Shown: positions 27,359 to 35,893, counted from the first letter of the stretch. The stretch is DNA of 64,000 nt from CAIXSC01 sp046349915 (GCA_046349915.1 JAXMBL010000003.1:310001-374000), one strand, 5' to 3'. Made by a program: numbers and translations. Notes: a model not told the origin generated them from the letters alone.

Positions 27359-27694
27359 TTACCAAGGCTTGAAGACGAAGAAGGCCCCAATCGCCACAAA
27401 GGCGAACCCGACCAGGTAGTTCCACTTCAGGGGTTCGCCCAGATAAGTCACCGAGAAGAGGACGAAAATGGCGAGCGTAATGACTTCTTGCGCCGTTTTC
27501 AGTTGAGCGGTGGAAAAACCGGCTTGGGCGCCCCAACGATTGGCGGGGACCTGAAAACAGTACTCAAAGAACGCGATTCCCCAACTCGCCAGGATCACGA
27601 TCCACAGGGATGAATCCTTGTGGTTCTTCAGATGTCCGTACCAGGCAAACGTCATGAAGATGTTGGAGATGATTAAGAGACCGATCGTCCACAC
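27359..27694 (-). CDS. DUF486 family small membrane protein
   Basis: 111 residues with four hydrophobic segments. IFMTFAWYGHLK near the N-terminus, SWGIAFFEYCFQVPANRWG in the middle and FKPW at the end are characteristic of DUF486 (DMT-superfamily-like small proteins). GTG start at 27694 with GGGAG about eight bases upstream. It lies 69 bases after the ABC permease gene on the same strand. Function of the family is unknown; a transport role is suggested only by fold similarity. Confidence 0.85.
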   Translation of the reverse strand: MWTIGLLIISNIFMTFAWYGHLKNHKDSSLWIVILASWGIAFFEYCFQVPANRWGAQAGFSTAQLKTAQEVITLAIFVLFSVTYLGEPLKWNYLVGFAFVAIGAFFVFKPW

Positions 27695-27763
27695 AAAGGA
27701 ATCTCCCGACGGCGAGACAGGAAGACGGGGAAGTGCGTTAATGGAAAAGTTGAAGATAACTCG

Positions 27764-30274
27764 TCATTCACAGTGCAACGCTTGGACCAGGTCAAGTCGA
27801 GCCGCTCGACGAGCGGGGATCCAAGCGGCGACCACGGTGATGATCATGGCGCCGCTAAAGGCGCCGGCGAGAAGCCAAGGGCGAAAACCAAATTGGACGT
27901 GATGCCCAATCGTCTGCAACGTAGCGATGTTGATCACGAAGGCCGTGACGATGCCGCCCACAATGCCGGGCGCTAGTCCGACCAGTCCAATCAGCAGGGC
28001 CTGAGTCAGGATGGTGCGGCGTGCTTGCCCGCGAGTCATAGCGACAATGCGCAGCAAACCAAGTTCGCGAGTCTGCTCGATCACATTCATCGTCAAGGTA
28101 TTGACGACCCCGAAGGCGCCAATCACGAAGCCCAAGGCGATCAGCCCCCACAGGCACCACACAATACCGCGGATGGTGAATTCAATCTCGTCGACGACAT
28201 CGGCCAACGAATGCAGCAACACGCCGTGCTGGTCGCACAGTTCTTGAAGTTGTTTCCGTAACGCCTCGCGCGATCCAGGAGTGGCGCGGATCGCATAGCC
28301 GTCCACCCCCTCGACGCCAAGCAGTTCTTGAGCCAACGGCCGGTACATATAGATGGCATAACCGCCCATCATGTATTCATTGGCGACCCCGCAGACTTGC
28401 AAACGAGTGCGTCCGCGAGCGGTCTCGAGCGGCACTTCGTCCCCCAGCTTGAGATTCAGACGAGTGGCCAGCACGCTGGCCACGACGATCTGGCCGCCAA
28501 GAAGCTGGCCGCGCAGAGCCGCGCGATCGCCCGAGACAAGATCGAATGACGGGGGAGCGGGATCGACGAAATCGCGAGCCACCACGACGACCTTGGTCTC
28601 TCCCACTCGCGACTCGACCATCGTCGCGGACTCCAAGGTCGCGATCGTGGGAATTCCTTTCAAGGCTTCGCCCAATTCGCTCGGTAAATCGGCGGAAGCG
28701 CCCGAGGCTAAATCCGGACGCATGGCGCGCACGAAAAAGTCGCCGATGATCACCTGTCGATACCATTGGCGAACATCGTCGACATTGTCCAGGATCGAAT
28801 ACGAGATCCCGACTCCGGTGGCGCCCGCCACGAACAGCACGCCCGCCGTCAACGTGGTGCGAGTTCGATGACGCAACAACTGCAGTACGGCTAATCTTCC
28901 TTCGAGCTTGAGGACCGGGCTGAGGATCGCGGCGCCGACGCGAATCAGCGGTTCCATGATCAACGGCGACATCATCACGATGCCGATCAGCAGAAAAGGA
29001 GCGGCATAGGTCGGGACGATGATCGGCAGCCACCCCAACAAAGGCACCACGATGAAGACGATGCTCACCAAGGTCAGCACGAATCCAGCGCTCACATAGC
29101 CGCGGGAAACTCCTTGAGTCTCCGAGGCGGGCGCCCGATCAAGCCCTTCCAGCGGAGACACTCGACCCGCTCTCACCGCCGGCACGTAAGCGCCGATCAA
29201 CGCGGCGGCGATGCCGAAGAAACCCGCGAGCACCGCGGTTCCTAGGGTTAACTCAGGCGCTGGCAGGTCGAGCGACAAGGCGCTCGCCAACGAGCGGTGC
29301 AGGAGTCGGCCCGCGGCGGCGCCCGCGAATAATCCCACGAAGGCGCCGACGACTCCCAGTCCCAAGCTCTCCCGCAACAACGCTCCGCGAATCTGACCGC
29401 TCGTCGCTCCGATCGCGCGCAAAATAGCCAGCTGTCGCCGGCGTTCTCCCACGTTCATCAAGAACGTGTTGAGGATGATGAAGCCAGCCAGCAACAGCGA
29501 GAAGATCGTCGAGAGTCTCAAGCCCTGTTCGCTGCTCATGAGCGTCTCGCGCATGAGTTGAGATTGGGTGTTGGGAGGACGCACTTCGACCTCCGGAGGC
29601 AACAGCGCTTGGACCGCGGTGCGAACTTCCTCGCTATGTTGATCGTCGTCCAGCACGATCTGGATGGCGTCGAGTTTGCCGGCGGCGCGAAAGAGGGATT
29701 GCGCTTTCTTCAGCGGCACCAGAGCGACGCCCGCCTGCCGCAACGCAGTGCCGCCCTTGGGGTCCAAGGTGCCGACGAGTTCGAGCGGTTTCAGGCCTCG
29801 CTCACTCAACAATTTGACCGTTGAACCAACCTCCGCGCCGACGCGACGCGCGAGGGCCGCGTCCAGCACGATCTCGTCTCCCGACTCGATCATTCGCCCC
29901 GAGCCGATCGTGTATTCGCGAACCTCGTGATCCAGCCGCGGGTCGACTCCAAGGACTTCTAGATTGAGTCGTTGACCGTTGGCGAACAACGTGCTCAATC
30001 GCCTGATGACCGGCGCCGCCACTCGCACATGCGGCGTGGTTTGGATGGGCGCCAGCAACTTGTCGGAGAATCGGCCTTCGCCCGGCACGGTCACTTCGAG
30101 CGCAGTGCGCCCCGTGACCATCGAGAACATTTTTTTGTAGGCGCCCCGAGTCGTCGAGGTCGTCATGACGAAGGCCACGGTTGCCGCGACGCCAATCACG
30201 ATGCTGGAAATCGTCAACAAAGCGCGACCCGGACGCGAACGGAGGGAACGCCAGGTGAATTTGCCTAAATACAT
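27764..30274 (-). CDS. ABC transporter permease with two FtsX domains (MacB/LolC-like)
   Basis: 836 residues. An N-terminal helix (about 17-39) and a periplasmic MacB-type core domain (about 45-230) come first, then three helices (about 255-375). A second half repeats the pattern with a new core domain and a final three-helix FtsX unit (about 700-830, IEQTRELGLLRIVAMTRGQ). This duplicated layout fits permeases that work with a LolD/MacB-type ATPase to export or extract lipids, lipoproteins or peptides without a channel for small solutes. The ATPase gene lies 75 bases upstream on the same strand. Confidence 0.88.
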   Translation of the reverse strand: MYLGKFTWRSLRSRPGRALLTISSIVIGVAATVAFVMTTSTTRGAYKKMFSMVTGRTALEVTVPGEGRFSDKLLAPIQTTPHVRVAAPVIRRLSTLFANGQRLNLEVLGVDPRLDHEVREYTIGSGRMIESGDEIVLDAALARRVGAEVGSTVKLLSERGLKPLELVGTLDPKGGTALRQAGVALVPLKKAQSLFRAAGKLDAIQIVLDDDQHSEEVRTAVQALLPPEVEVRPPNTQSQLMRETLMSSEQGLRLSTIFSLLLAGFIILNTFLMNVGERRRQLAILRAIGATSGQIRGALLRESLGLGVVGAFVGLFAGAAAGRLLHRSLASALSLDLPAPELTLGTAVLAGFFGIAAALIGAYVPAVRAGRVSPLEGLDRAPASETQGVSRGYVSAGFVLTLVSIVFIVVPLLGWLPIIVPTYAAPFLLIGIVMMSPLIMEPLIRVGAAILSPVLKLEGRLAVLQLLRHRTRTTLTAGVLFVAGATGVGISYSILDNVDDVRQWYRQVIIGDFFVRAMRPDLASGASADLPSELGEALKGIPTIATLESATMVESRVGETKVVVVARDFVDPAPPSFDLVSGDRAALRGQLLGGQIVVASVLATRLNLKLGDEVPLETARGRTRLQVCGVANEYMMGGYAIYMYRPLAQELLGVEGVDGYAIRATPGSREALRKQLQELCDQHGVLLHSLADVVDEIEFTIRGIVWCLWGLIALGFVIGAFGVVNTLTMNVIEQTRELGLLRIVAMTRGQARRTILTQALLIGLVGLAPGIVGGIVTAFVINIATLQTIGHHVQFGFRPWLLAGAFSGAMIITVVAAWIPARRAARLDLVQALHCE

Positions 30275-30349
30275 CGTGGAATCCTTTCCAGATCGCGGGC
30301 TTTCTCACGTCGGGAAATCAAGCGAGTTCCTCGACGTGGGAGAAGCAGG

Positions 30350-31048
30350 TCAGCGAGTTGCTTGCTGGGGCGTTTCTTCGCGCGCCACCAATCCGTCGGC
30401 CATGTGGACGATGCGATCGGCCTGCGCCGCTACCGCGGGATCGTGTGTGACCAAAACCAGCGTTTGGCCATGCGTCTCCACCAGGCCTCGCAAGAGGGTG
30501 GTGAGCTTTTTGCCGGTGGCGCTGTCCAAGTTGCCCGTGGGTTCGTCGGCCAGCACGATGGCGGGTTCAATGACGAGCGCTCGGGCCACGGCCACTCGCT
30601 GCTGCTCGCCGCCCGATAACTTGCCCGGCAAATGATGCCGTCGGCTTCCCATGTCGACCATGTCGAGCATCTTGCCAGCTCGGGTTCGCGCTTCCGCTTG
30701 GGGAACTCCATCCAACTCGAGCGGCAGCGCCACGTTCTCTTCGGCGGTCAGAATGGGCAGTAGATTGAACTGTTGGAAGACGAAGCCGATCCGACGCCGG
30801 CGCACCAGCGTCCGTTCGTCGTCGGTAAGCGTCGCGAGGTCGCGATCTTCCAGCAGAATCTGGCCGGTGGATGGCACGTCGACCCCGCCCAGCATGGTGA
30901 GCAGAGTGCTTTTGCCGGAGCCGGAGCGACCCATGATGGCGAGCATCTCGCCTCGCCGCACGGCCAAGTCGACTCCCTTGACCGCTTCGACGCGCGCCTC
31001 GCCGTCGCCGAATGATTTTGTTACCTTGCGAGCTTCCAGGACGTGCAT
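30350..31048 (-). CDS. ABC transporter ATPase (LolD/MacB type)
   Basis: 232 residues with Walker A GRSGSGKST, Q-loop FVFQQFNLLP, signature LSGGEQQRVAVARAL, Walker B IVLADEPTGNLD and switch His in VLVTHDP. The EPTGNLDS pattern is typical of the LolD/MacB/FtsE group. I start at ATG 31048 (MHVLEARKVTKSFG) because AAAGGAC lies four bases upstream; an earlier in-frame start at 31087 would add 13 residues. Partner of the FtsX-type permease immediately downstream. Confidence 0.92.
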   Translation of the reverse strand: MHVLEARKVTKSFGDGEARVEAVKGVDLAVRRGEMLAIMGRSGSGKSTLLTMLGGVDVPSTGQILLEDRDLATLTDDERTLVRRRRIGFVFQQFNLLPILTAEENVALPLELDGVPQAEARTRAGKMLDMVDMGSRRHHLPGKLSGGEQQRVAVARALVIEPAIVLADEPTGNLDSATGKKLTTLLRGLVETHGQTLVLVTHDPAVAAQADRIVHMADGLVAREETPQQATR

Positions 31049-31206
31049 GATGTCCTTTCGTAGTGCGAAGGCCGGATTGATCCTCAATCCCGCGGCGCGA
31101 TCCGCGCGCCTCGAGTGCCTTGTCGTCCGCTCGAAGGGGCCTGGAGGCGCCGTCGAGCGTCCCTAGTGTACGCGTTTCCCCTCAACTTGCGAACCCGACC
31201 ACGCCC

Positions 31207-32229
31207 ATGACGACTCCCGTCGCTCAACCCGATCCCGCCGTCGTCCTCGACCTGCTCGAGGCCTTTCGTCGCTCCAAGACCATGTTCGCCGCCGTGCAGC
31301 TCGGAGTTTTTGACTCGCTGGCTCAGCAACCCCAACAGCTCGCAACCCTCGCCACACGCCTCGCTTGCGACCCAGATTCGCTCGAGCGACTGCTCGACGC
31401 CTGCGTCGGCCTGGGCCTGCTGCAACGAACCGCCGAGGGGTATCGGAACACGCCCGCGGCGACCGCTTATCTTTGCGCCGCTAGCCCCCAAAGACTCACC
31501 GGCTACATCCAGTACTCCAACGACGTCATGTGGAAACTGTGGGCCCATCTGGAGGACGCAGTGCGCGAGGGAACGCATCGCTGGCAACAAGCCTACGGCT
31601 GGGATGGCCCTATTTTCTCGCATTTCTTCCGTACCGACGAGGCGAAACGCGAGTTTCTGATGGGGATGCACGGCTTTGGCGTCATCAGTTCGCCGCACGT
31701 GGTCGCGGCGTTCGACCTGAGTCGATTTCGTTGTCTCGTCGATCTCGGCGGCGCGACTGGTCATCTGGCGACCGCCGCTTGCGAACGCTATCCGCAACTG
31801 ACCGGGGTCGTTTTCGACCTGCCCGACGCCGTGCCTCTGGCGCGGGAAATGGTGGCCGCGACCTCGGCCGCCGATCGAGTGAGCGTCGTGGGTGGGGATT
31901 TCTTTGTCGATCCTCTGCCGCCCGGCGATCTCTACGCGCTCGGCCGCATCTTGCATGATTGGTCGCGCGACAAAATCGAAAAGCTGCTCGCCAAAGTTCA
32001 CGCCAGCCTGCCGGAAGGTGGAGCTTTGTTGATCGCCGAAAAGATGCTGGCGGACGACAAGTCGGGGCCCCGTTGGGCCCAAATGCAGAGCCTCAATATG
32101 CTGACCTGCACCGAAGGGAAAGAACGCACGCTCGGCGAGTATCGCGAGTTGCTGCACACCGCCGGTTTTCGCTCGGTCGAAGGCCAACCCACCCCCGCGC
32201 CGCTCGATGCGATCCTCGCCGTGAAGTAA
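31207..32229 (+). CDS. SAM-dependent O-methyltransferase (acetylserotonin/hydroxyindole type)
   Basis: 340 residues. The N-terminal dimerisation winged-helix domain (about 10-95) is followed by a class I methyltransferase fold: motif I LVDLGGATGHLA (near 180), DLPDAVP, GGDFFVDPLP and ILHDWSRDKIEKLL with the catalytic-type His. Family members methylate hydroxyls on small aromatic or polyketide molecules; the substrate is unknown. Divergent from the ABC operon. No ribosome binding site is visible before the ATG, so a leaderless or weak start is possible. The stop is followed by a cluster of family 1 hairpins. Confidence 0.85.
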   Translation: MTTPVAQPDPAVVLDLLEAFRRSKTMFAAVQLGVFDSLAQQPQQLATLATRLACDPDSLERLLDACVGLGLLQRTAEGYRNTPAATAYLCAASPQRLTGYIQYSNDVMWKLWAHLEDAVREGTHRWQQAYGWDGPIFSHFFRTDEAKREFLMGMHGFGVISSPHVVAAFDLSRFRCLVDLGGATGHLATAACERYPQLTGVVFDLPDAVPLAREMVAATSAADRVSVVGGDFFVDPLPPGDLYALGRILHDWSRDKIEKLLAKVHASLPEGGALLIAEKMLADDKSGPRWAQMQSLNMLTCTEGKERTLGEYRELLHTAGFRSVEGQPTPAPLDAILAVK

Positions 32230-32246
32230 TCGCTCTTTGTTTTCTT

Positions 32247-32450
32247 GTACGACGGACTTCCAGTCCGTCGCCCGTCTTCTGTACGACGGACTTCTAGTCC
32301 GTCGAATTCCTCCGTGCGGAACACGCCGCACGCCAGCCTCTTAGACTACGGCATACGACGGACTTGGCGGCCATAACGCATTGGCAGATCGACGGACTAG
32401 AAGTCCGTCGTACATCAATCCTCCCGTATGACGGACTTCCAGTCCGTCGC
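32247..32450. repeat. Cluster of GACGGACT hairpins (family 1)
   Basis: Complete copies at 32247-32270, 32281-32304, 32388-32413 and 32426-32450, in mixed orientation. A broken half lies at about 32354-32366 (TACGACGGACTTGG, no second arm). They fill most of the 240 bases between the methyltransferase stop and the small membrane-peptide gene. Confidence 0.8.
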
Positions 32451-32469
32451 TTGAGGCTGTACGGCTGCC

Positions 32470-32577
32470 CTACAACATGCCGCCAGTAGGAGTGGCGAGT
32501 AGCGCCCACAGCAGCAAGGCGAGCAAAGCGGCGAGGATCAGGAAGAGAACCTCGTGGTAGGCCATGGTGTGTGTCAT
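32470..32577 (-). CDS. Putative small single-helix membrane peptide, 35 aa
   Basis: Reads MTHTMAYHEV followed by an almost pure Leu/Ala/Ile helix and ends LATPTGGML. GAGG sits six bases before the ATG, and the frame is closed by TAG in a zone otherwise made of repeats. Single-span peptides of this size are often missed. No homologue is recalled. Coding is supported by the clean hydrophobic helix and the ribosome binding site; chance is possible. Confidence 0.45.
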   Translation of the reverse strand: MTHTMAYHEVLFLILAALLALLLWALLATPTGGML

Positions 32578-32927
32578 AACGCACCTCGCGATCAAGGGAA
32601 GGGCAGGCGGCGTCGCGGCGACTGTGTTCTCCCACGCCATTCGCCTGCGCCCGCCTGCATCTGTTCTTTCTACGCGGCCCATGGGATGACGGTTCAGGTC
32701 TGGCAGGCTCGCGGATGATTCCCGAGTTCCAAAAATCTCGAAAAATCGACCAATTAGAAGTGTTGACATGTCGACAGATGGCGATATATAGTTCTGTGAG
32801 ACTTGAGACGCGAGCGGACCATGAAAGCAATGGTTGCGGGGCGCGTCTTGAGGGCTCGATTGGGCGTAAGTTGCGAGGCGTACGCGAAGAGTGCGTCTTG
32901 CGGGCATCGAAGCGAGGAGTAGCGGAA
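32578..32927. other. Intergenic region with promoter, 350 bases
   Basis: Divergent gap between the small peptide (minus) and the rhodanese gene (plus). It contains a strong sigma70-like promoter at 32763-32790. The other bases show no gene; the frame open upstream of the rhodanese start has no ribosome binding site and unlike composition. Confidence 0.55.
32763..32790 (+). promoter_or_regulatory. Sigma70-like promoter with overlapping TGTCGACA palindrome
   Basis: TTGACA (32763-32768), 16-base spacer, TATATA (32785-32790). TGTCGACA directly after the -35 box (32769-32776) is a perfect palindrome and could be an operator. It lies about 138 bases before the rhodanese ATG. Confidence 0.6.
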
Positions 32928-33503
32928 ATGTTGAAGACAATTACCCCCCAGCAGTTGGCGGATTTGCGAAACAGCGGGCGGCCTCTGCACTTGATCGACG
33001 TGCGGACGCCCGCCGAATTTCGGGAGGTGCATGTGGATTGTGCTCGCAATGTGCCGCTCGACAGGCTGGACGTGAAGGCGATCGTGTCGGAATTCAATCG
33101 CGAGGGTGAAGGTTCCTTGTACGTCATCTGTCGCTCGGGAAGTCGAGGCAAGCAAGCGTGCGAGCAGTTCTTGGCCGCGGGCTTCGAGAATGTATTCAAC
33201 GTCGACGGAGGCACTTCGGCCTGTGAGTCGGCGGGCTTGCCGATCGTGCGGGGTAAAAAGGCCATCTCCCTCGAGCGACAAGTCCGTATCGTCGCGGGCT
33301 TGATGGTCGTGATAGGGGCGGGATTGAGTTTCGTGAATCCCTTGTGGGCGCTGCTGGCCGTGTTTGTCGGCGCCGGACTCGTCTTTGCGGGCGTCACCGA
33401 TACCTGTGGGATGGCTATTCTGCTGGGGAGGATGCCCTGGAATCAAGTCGCTTCGGGCCCCGCACCCACTTGCTCGACTAACGGATCCTGCGGCGTCAAG
33501 TAA
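32928..33503 (+). CDS. Rhodanese with C-terminal membrane pair (YgaP-like)
   Basis: 191 residues. The rhodanese domain (about 1-108) has DVRTPAEF and the active-site loop CRSGSRG, with catalytic Cys68. Two helices follow (about 121-156), then TDTCGMAILLGRMPWN, the typical DUF2892/YgaP ending, and a final CSTNGSC. It likely handles sulfane sulfur at the membrane. ATG 32928 is preceded by GAGGAG about nine bases away. Convergent with an Rrf2 regulator, a family often controlling sulfur or iron-sulfur genes, so a regulatory link is plausible but not shown. Confidence 0.87.
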   Translation: MLKTITPQQLADLRNSGRPLHLIDVRTPAEFREVHVDCARNVPLDRLDVKAIVSEFNREGEGSLYVICRSGSRGKQACEQFLAAGFENVFNVDGGTSACESAGLPIVRGKKAISLERQVRIVAGLMVVIGAGLSFVNPLWALLAVFVGAGLVFAGVTDTCGMAILLGRMPWNQVASGPAPTCSTNGSCGVK

Positions 33504-33542
33504 ACTAGTTTCACGAGAGCCCTGTCACAGCCAAGAAGCAAT

Positions 33543-33567
33543 GTACGACGGACTTCTAGTCCGTCGG
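33543..33567. repeat. GACGGACT palindromic repeat (family 1)
   Basis: TACGACGGACTTCTAGTCCG then TCGG, 40 bases after the rhodanese stop, in the convergent gap with the Rrf2 gene. Confidence 0.8.
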
Positions 33568-33612
33568 CTAAAGGCAGCGGCGGCAAGTTCCTTCATTCAC
33601 CCCGCAACCTTG

Positions 33613-34035
33613 CTACCCCGCCGCCTTGGATTCTTGATAAGTGGGCGGCATGAACTGGGAAATCTTGATCGCTTCCAACTGGCGTCGCGCGGTCGAGGTG
33701 ATGTTGCGCAGCGCTTCTTGGATTGTGCCATGAATCTCACTGGGAAGCCCGTCCAGTCGGTCGGGGTGAGCGTCCAGAGGGCCTTCAATCGCCTCGATCA
33801 GGTCGAGCAGCGAGACTTCGGCAGGGCGTCGCGTCAGCGAGTAGCCGCCATCAACGCCGCGTGACGAACGCAGAATGCCATGCGTCACTAAATTGCGGAG
33901 AATCTGCAGCAGGAACCGTTCGGGCATCTCTCCGGCCGCGGCCAACTGACTGCAGGGCACGGGGGCCGTCGATTCGTTCTTGGCCAGTTCAATGGTCGCG
34001 CGAACTGCATACGCGACCGTCCGCGAAATCCTCAT
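33613..34035 (-). CDS. Rrf2-family transcriptional regulator
   Basis: 140 residues. The winged helix starts MRISRTVAYAVRATIELA, has PERFLLQILRNLVTHGIL for recognition, and GVDGGYSLTRRP as the wing. IscR/NsrR members carry three cysteines after the wing; here that region (about 85-110) has none, and the only Cys is near residue 28. So cluster-based sensing of the usual kind is unlikely. GAGGTG lies five bases before the ATG. Upstream is a run of nine G. Possible targets are its own promoter and the neighbouring rhodanese gene; inference. Confidence 0.87.
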   Translation of the reverse strand: MRISRTVAYAVRATIELAKNESTAPVPCSQLAAAGEMPERFLLQILRNLVTHGILRSSRGVDGGYSLTRRPAEVSLLDLIEAIEGPLDAHPDRLDGLPSEIHGTIQEALRNITSTARRQLEAIKISQFMPPTYQESKAAG

Positions 34036-34176
34036 GGGTCACCTCATTGTCTTGAGTGGAAACATGTAGATCGGGGGGGGGCTAGAATGGGAGGAGTGCC
34101 ACAACCGGGTGGATTGATCTGTGCCTTTAGTCTATCGATTAAACTTAACAATCGACTGTTATGTATCCAATAGTGT

Positions 34177-34204
34177 TTCCCACCTTTTGTGGGGAAATAT
34201 TTTT
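34177..34204 (+). terminator. Terminator-like hairpin with no plus-strand gene upstream
   Basis: TTTCCCAC-ctttt-GTGGGGAAA forms an 8-bp stem with one bulged G, followed by TATTTTTT. The T-run follows only in the plus direction. No plus-strand gene is upstream within 600 bases, so it would end either a short untranslated RNA or the rhodanese transcript read through the rrf2 gene. Confidence 0.45.
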
Positions 34205-34285
34205 TCCAGGCGCGGGGCGTTGTGTGGCGCGCGTTTGTTGTGCGTAAAGCGCGCGAGTGTTTTGTTGCCTAGAGAAACGGTCATT

Positions 34286-34450
34286 CGACGGACTTTCCGT
34301 CCGTCGGTTTCGTCGGTGCTGAATAGGCGAGTGGGACAGGGCTATAGGTTCACCCTGTTCACGGGGGCAGGCACTGAAGTCGCGCGACCACGGATCACGC
34401 GAAGTTGTGCGCTTCTCCACCGAAATCGACGGACTGGAAGTCCGTCGTAC
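34286..34450. repeat. Two GACGGACT-family hairpins
   Basis: 34286-34308 is a shortened variant (GACGGAC-ttt-cc-GTCCGTC type) and 34426-34450 a canonical copy. The second is 26 bases beyond the lspA stop. Confidence 0.7.
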
Positions 34451-34476
34451 GTGGTTTCTGGCCGTGCAAGGCAGCC

Positions 34477-35091
34477 TTAGTCGGTCGGCGGTTGGCGGAA
34501 TGAGTGCCAGGCGAGCAGGATGGCGCCGCCGACGAGCAAGCAGTCGGCGATGTTGAAGTTGGGCCAAGTCCACTCGCCATACCGAAAGAGAATCCAGTCG
34601 CGAACCGCCAGCAGGGAGCTTCCATCGGGTCGTTTGTCGCCCCAGAAGCCGAGCCGGTCATGGAGATTTCCAAAAATCCCCGCCGTGATGGAGCCCAGTG
34701 CGATTGTTAACGGCCAGTCTCGAGCCGCACCGCCGCGCCACATCCAAACAAAGATGCCCATCGCGGCGCAAACGGAAAGGGTAGCGAAGACATGGACGTA
34801 GCCCTGTCCGAGCCCCCACAACGCGCCCTCGTTCCAGGCGTGTTGGATGCCCACATAGCCTTCAATCAGCCACCACTCGCCCTGCCTCCCAGGACCGGCG
34901 GGCCACTTGAAGATCCACCATTTCGTCAGCCAGTCGGCGGCGCAGCCAGCGATGGCGATGCCCAAAAAGACACCGATTCGTGGACCTGTTCGCGGCGAAA
35001 CACGAAGTTCCGCCGCTTTTTCAGCGGCTTGATCGCCAGAAATCGGCTTGATGAATCCAGCCTCCCTGCGGACAACGAACCTGCTTGCCAT
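34477..35091 (-). CDS. lspA: Lipoprotein signal peptidase (signal peptidase II)
   Basis: 204 residues with four membrane segments. Motifs: WNEGALWGLGQG (N-x-G-A region), GIFGNLHDRLG, and the two catalytic Asp in AVRDWILF and PNFNIAD. It cleaves the signal of diacylated prolipoproteins in the inner membrane. The loop between NLHDRL and the first catalytic Asp is longer than usual (GFWGDKRPDGSSLL), and a polar N-terminal extension precedes helix 1. ATG 35091 chosen; a TTG at 35133 would lengthen it by 14. Downstream of dksA-like gene on the same strand, 69 bases apart. Confidence 0.9.
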   Translation of the reverse strand: MASRFVVRREAGFIKPISGDQAAEKAAELRVSPRTGPRIGVFLGIAIAGCAADWLTKWWIFKWPAGPGRQGEWWLIEGYVGIQHAWNEGALWGLGQGYVHVFATLSVCAAMGIFVWMWRGGAARDWPLTIALGSITAGIFGNLHDRLGFWGDKRPDGSSLLAVRDWILFRYGEWTWPNFNIADCLLVGGAILLAWHSFRQPPTD

Positions 35092-35160
35092 CCCCGTTAC
35101 GAGATTGCGTCGCGACTTGAGGAGCCACAACAACCTAGGAGCATCGCTATCGACGGCGCC

Positions 35161-35538
35161 TTACCGCCCTTGCTTTTGCAGCTTGGTGGCGCACTTCACG
35201 CAGTGAGGCGTGTGCGGCAGGGCTTGCAGGCGAGTCTTCGGAATCTTGGCGTCGCATTCCGTGCACTGCCCATAGACCCCCTCCTCGATCCGCTCCAGAG
35301 CCGCTTCGATCTGATTCAGCGTCTCCTCATCGTTTTCCATCAGGCTGAGCGTGAACTCTTGTTCAAAGTTGTCGCTCCCCACATCCGCCATATGAATGGG
35401 CATGCTCGACAAATCGCCGCTCGCCTCGCTCCGAGTTTTATTGAGCGCCGCGTCCGCCATCGCACTCACATCCCCACGCAGCCGTCCACGTAGAGCCAGT
35501 AGCTGTTGCTTGTAGACTTTTGATTCGCGCTTGTTCAT
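35161..35538 (-). CDS. TraR/DksA-type zinc-finger protein
   Basis: 125 residues with a helical N-terminal hairpin (about 1-85) and a C4 zinc finger: Cys92, Cys95, Cys113, Cys116. DksA-family proteins bind the RNA polymerase secondary channel and modulate initiation. The coiled-coil tip in this protein does not carry an obvious DxxDxA motif, so activity like E. coli DksA is uncertain. GAGGG lies about six bases before the ATG. A TTGACA-17-TAGAAT promoter sits about 100 bases upstream. Co-directional with lspA. Confidence 0.88.
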   Translation of the reverse strand: MNKRESKVYKQQLLALRGRLRGDVSAMADAALNKTRSEASGDLSSMPIHMADVGSDNFEQEFTLSLMENDEETLNQIEAALERIEEGVYGQCTECDAKIPKTRLQALPHTPHCVKCATKLQKQGR

Positions 35539-35893
35539 CGGACCCTCGAAGCAAATCCCACACCGGTTGCCTGATCAACATCCCGCAAGTGCTATCTAAA
35601 GGCGTTGATTCGTCCCTAACCGCACCTGCGAGGCCCATATTCTAGGCGTTGCCCGCTTGACTGTCAAATTAAGAATCCCCCAAAGGGGTTGTGTTTGAAG
35701 GCGATTGGAGGTTTGGAAGTCGTTTTCGAATAATGGTTTGTGTAAATATCGCGGATGCTGGCTCGGAGGCTGGACTTCGATGGTTGTTAGGGAAAAACTC
35801 GCAAATCAATTTGTTGAGCTGCTCCCGTTGGGGCTTCCGAATGCGGTATCTTGAGACTTCTCAAGGGCAATAAACCCGCCAGGAGATTTCCGC
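35539..35893. other. Divergent intergenic region, 355 bases
   Basis: Carries the dksA-lspA promoter (35639-35667) and the leader of the PVC dehydrogenase gene, with AGGAG about nine bases before its ATG. A small CCCC-CAAA-GGGG hairpin lies at about 35675-35686. No gene seen. Confidence 0.55.
35639..35667 (-). promoter_or_regulatory. Sigma70-like promoter for dksA-like/lspA genes
   Basis: On the minus strand: TTGACA (35667-35662), 17-base spacer, TAGAAT (35644-35639). Near-consensus boxes and ideal spacing. It gives a leader of about 95 bases to the dksA-like ATG. Confidence 0.65.

Larger units (their letters stand above)
34036..34476. other. Intergenic region with G9 run, AT-rich stretch and hairpins, 441 bases
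   Basis: Between rrf2 and lspA (both minus). It contains a nine-G tract (34073-34081), an AT-rich stretch (about 34125-34170), a terminator-like hairpin (34177-34204), a variant family 1 hairpin (34286-34308) and a canonical one (34426-34450). No gene seen. Confidence 0.55.

Noticed and set aside
32715..32927. N-terminal extension of the rhodanese protein
   Set aside because: The promoter at 32763-32790 lies inside it, and GAGGAG marks the ATG at 32928.
32294..33397. 367-codon minus-strand frame across repeats and rhodanese
   Set aside because: Runs through hairpins and antisense to the rhodanese gene; no start signal.
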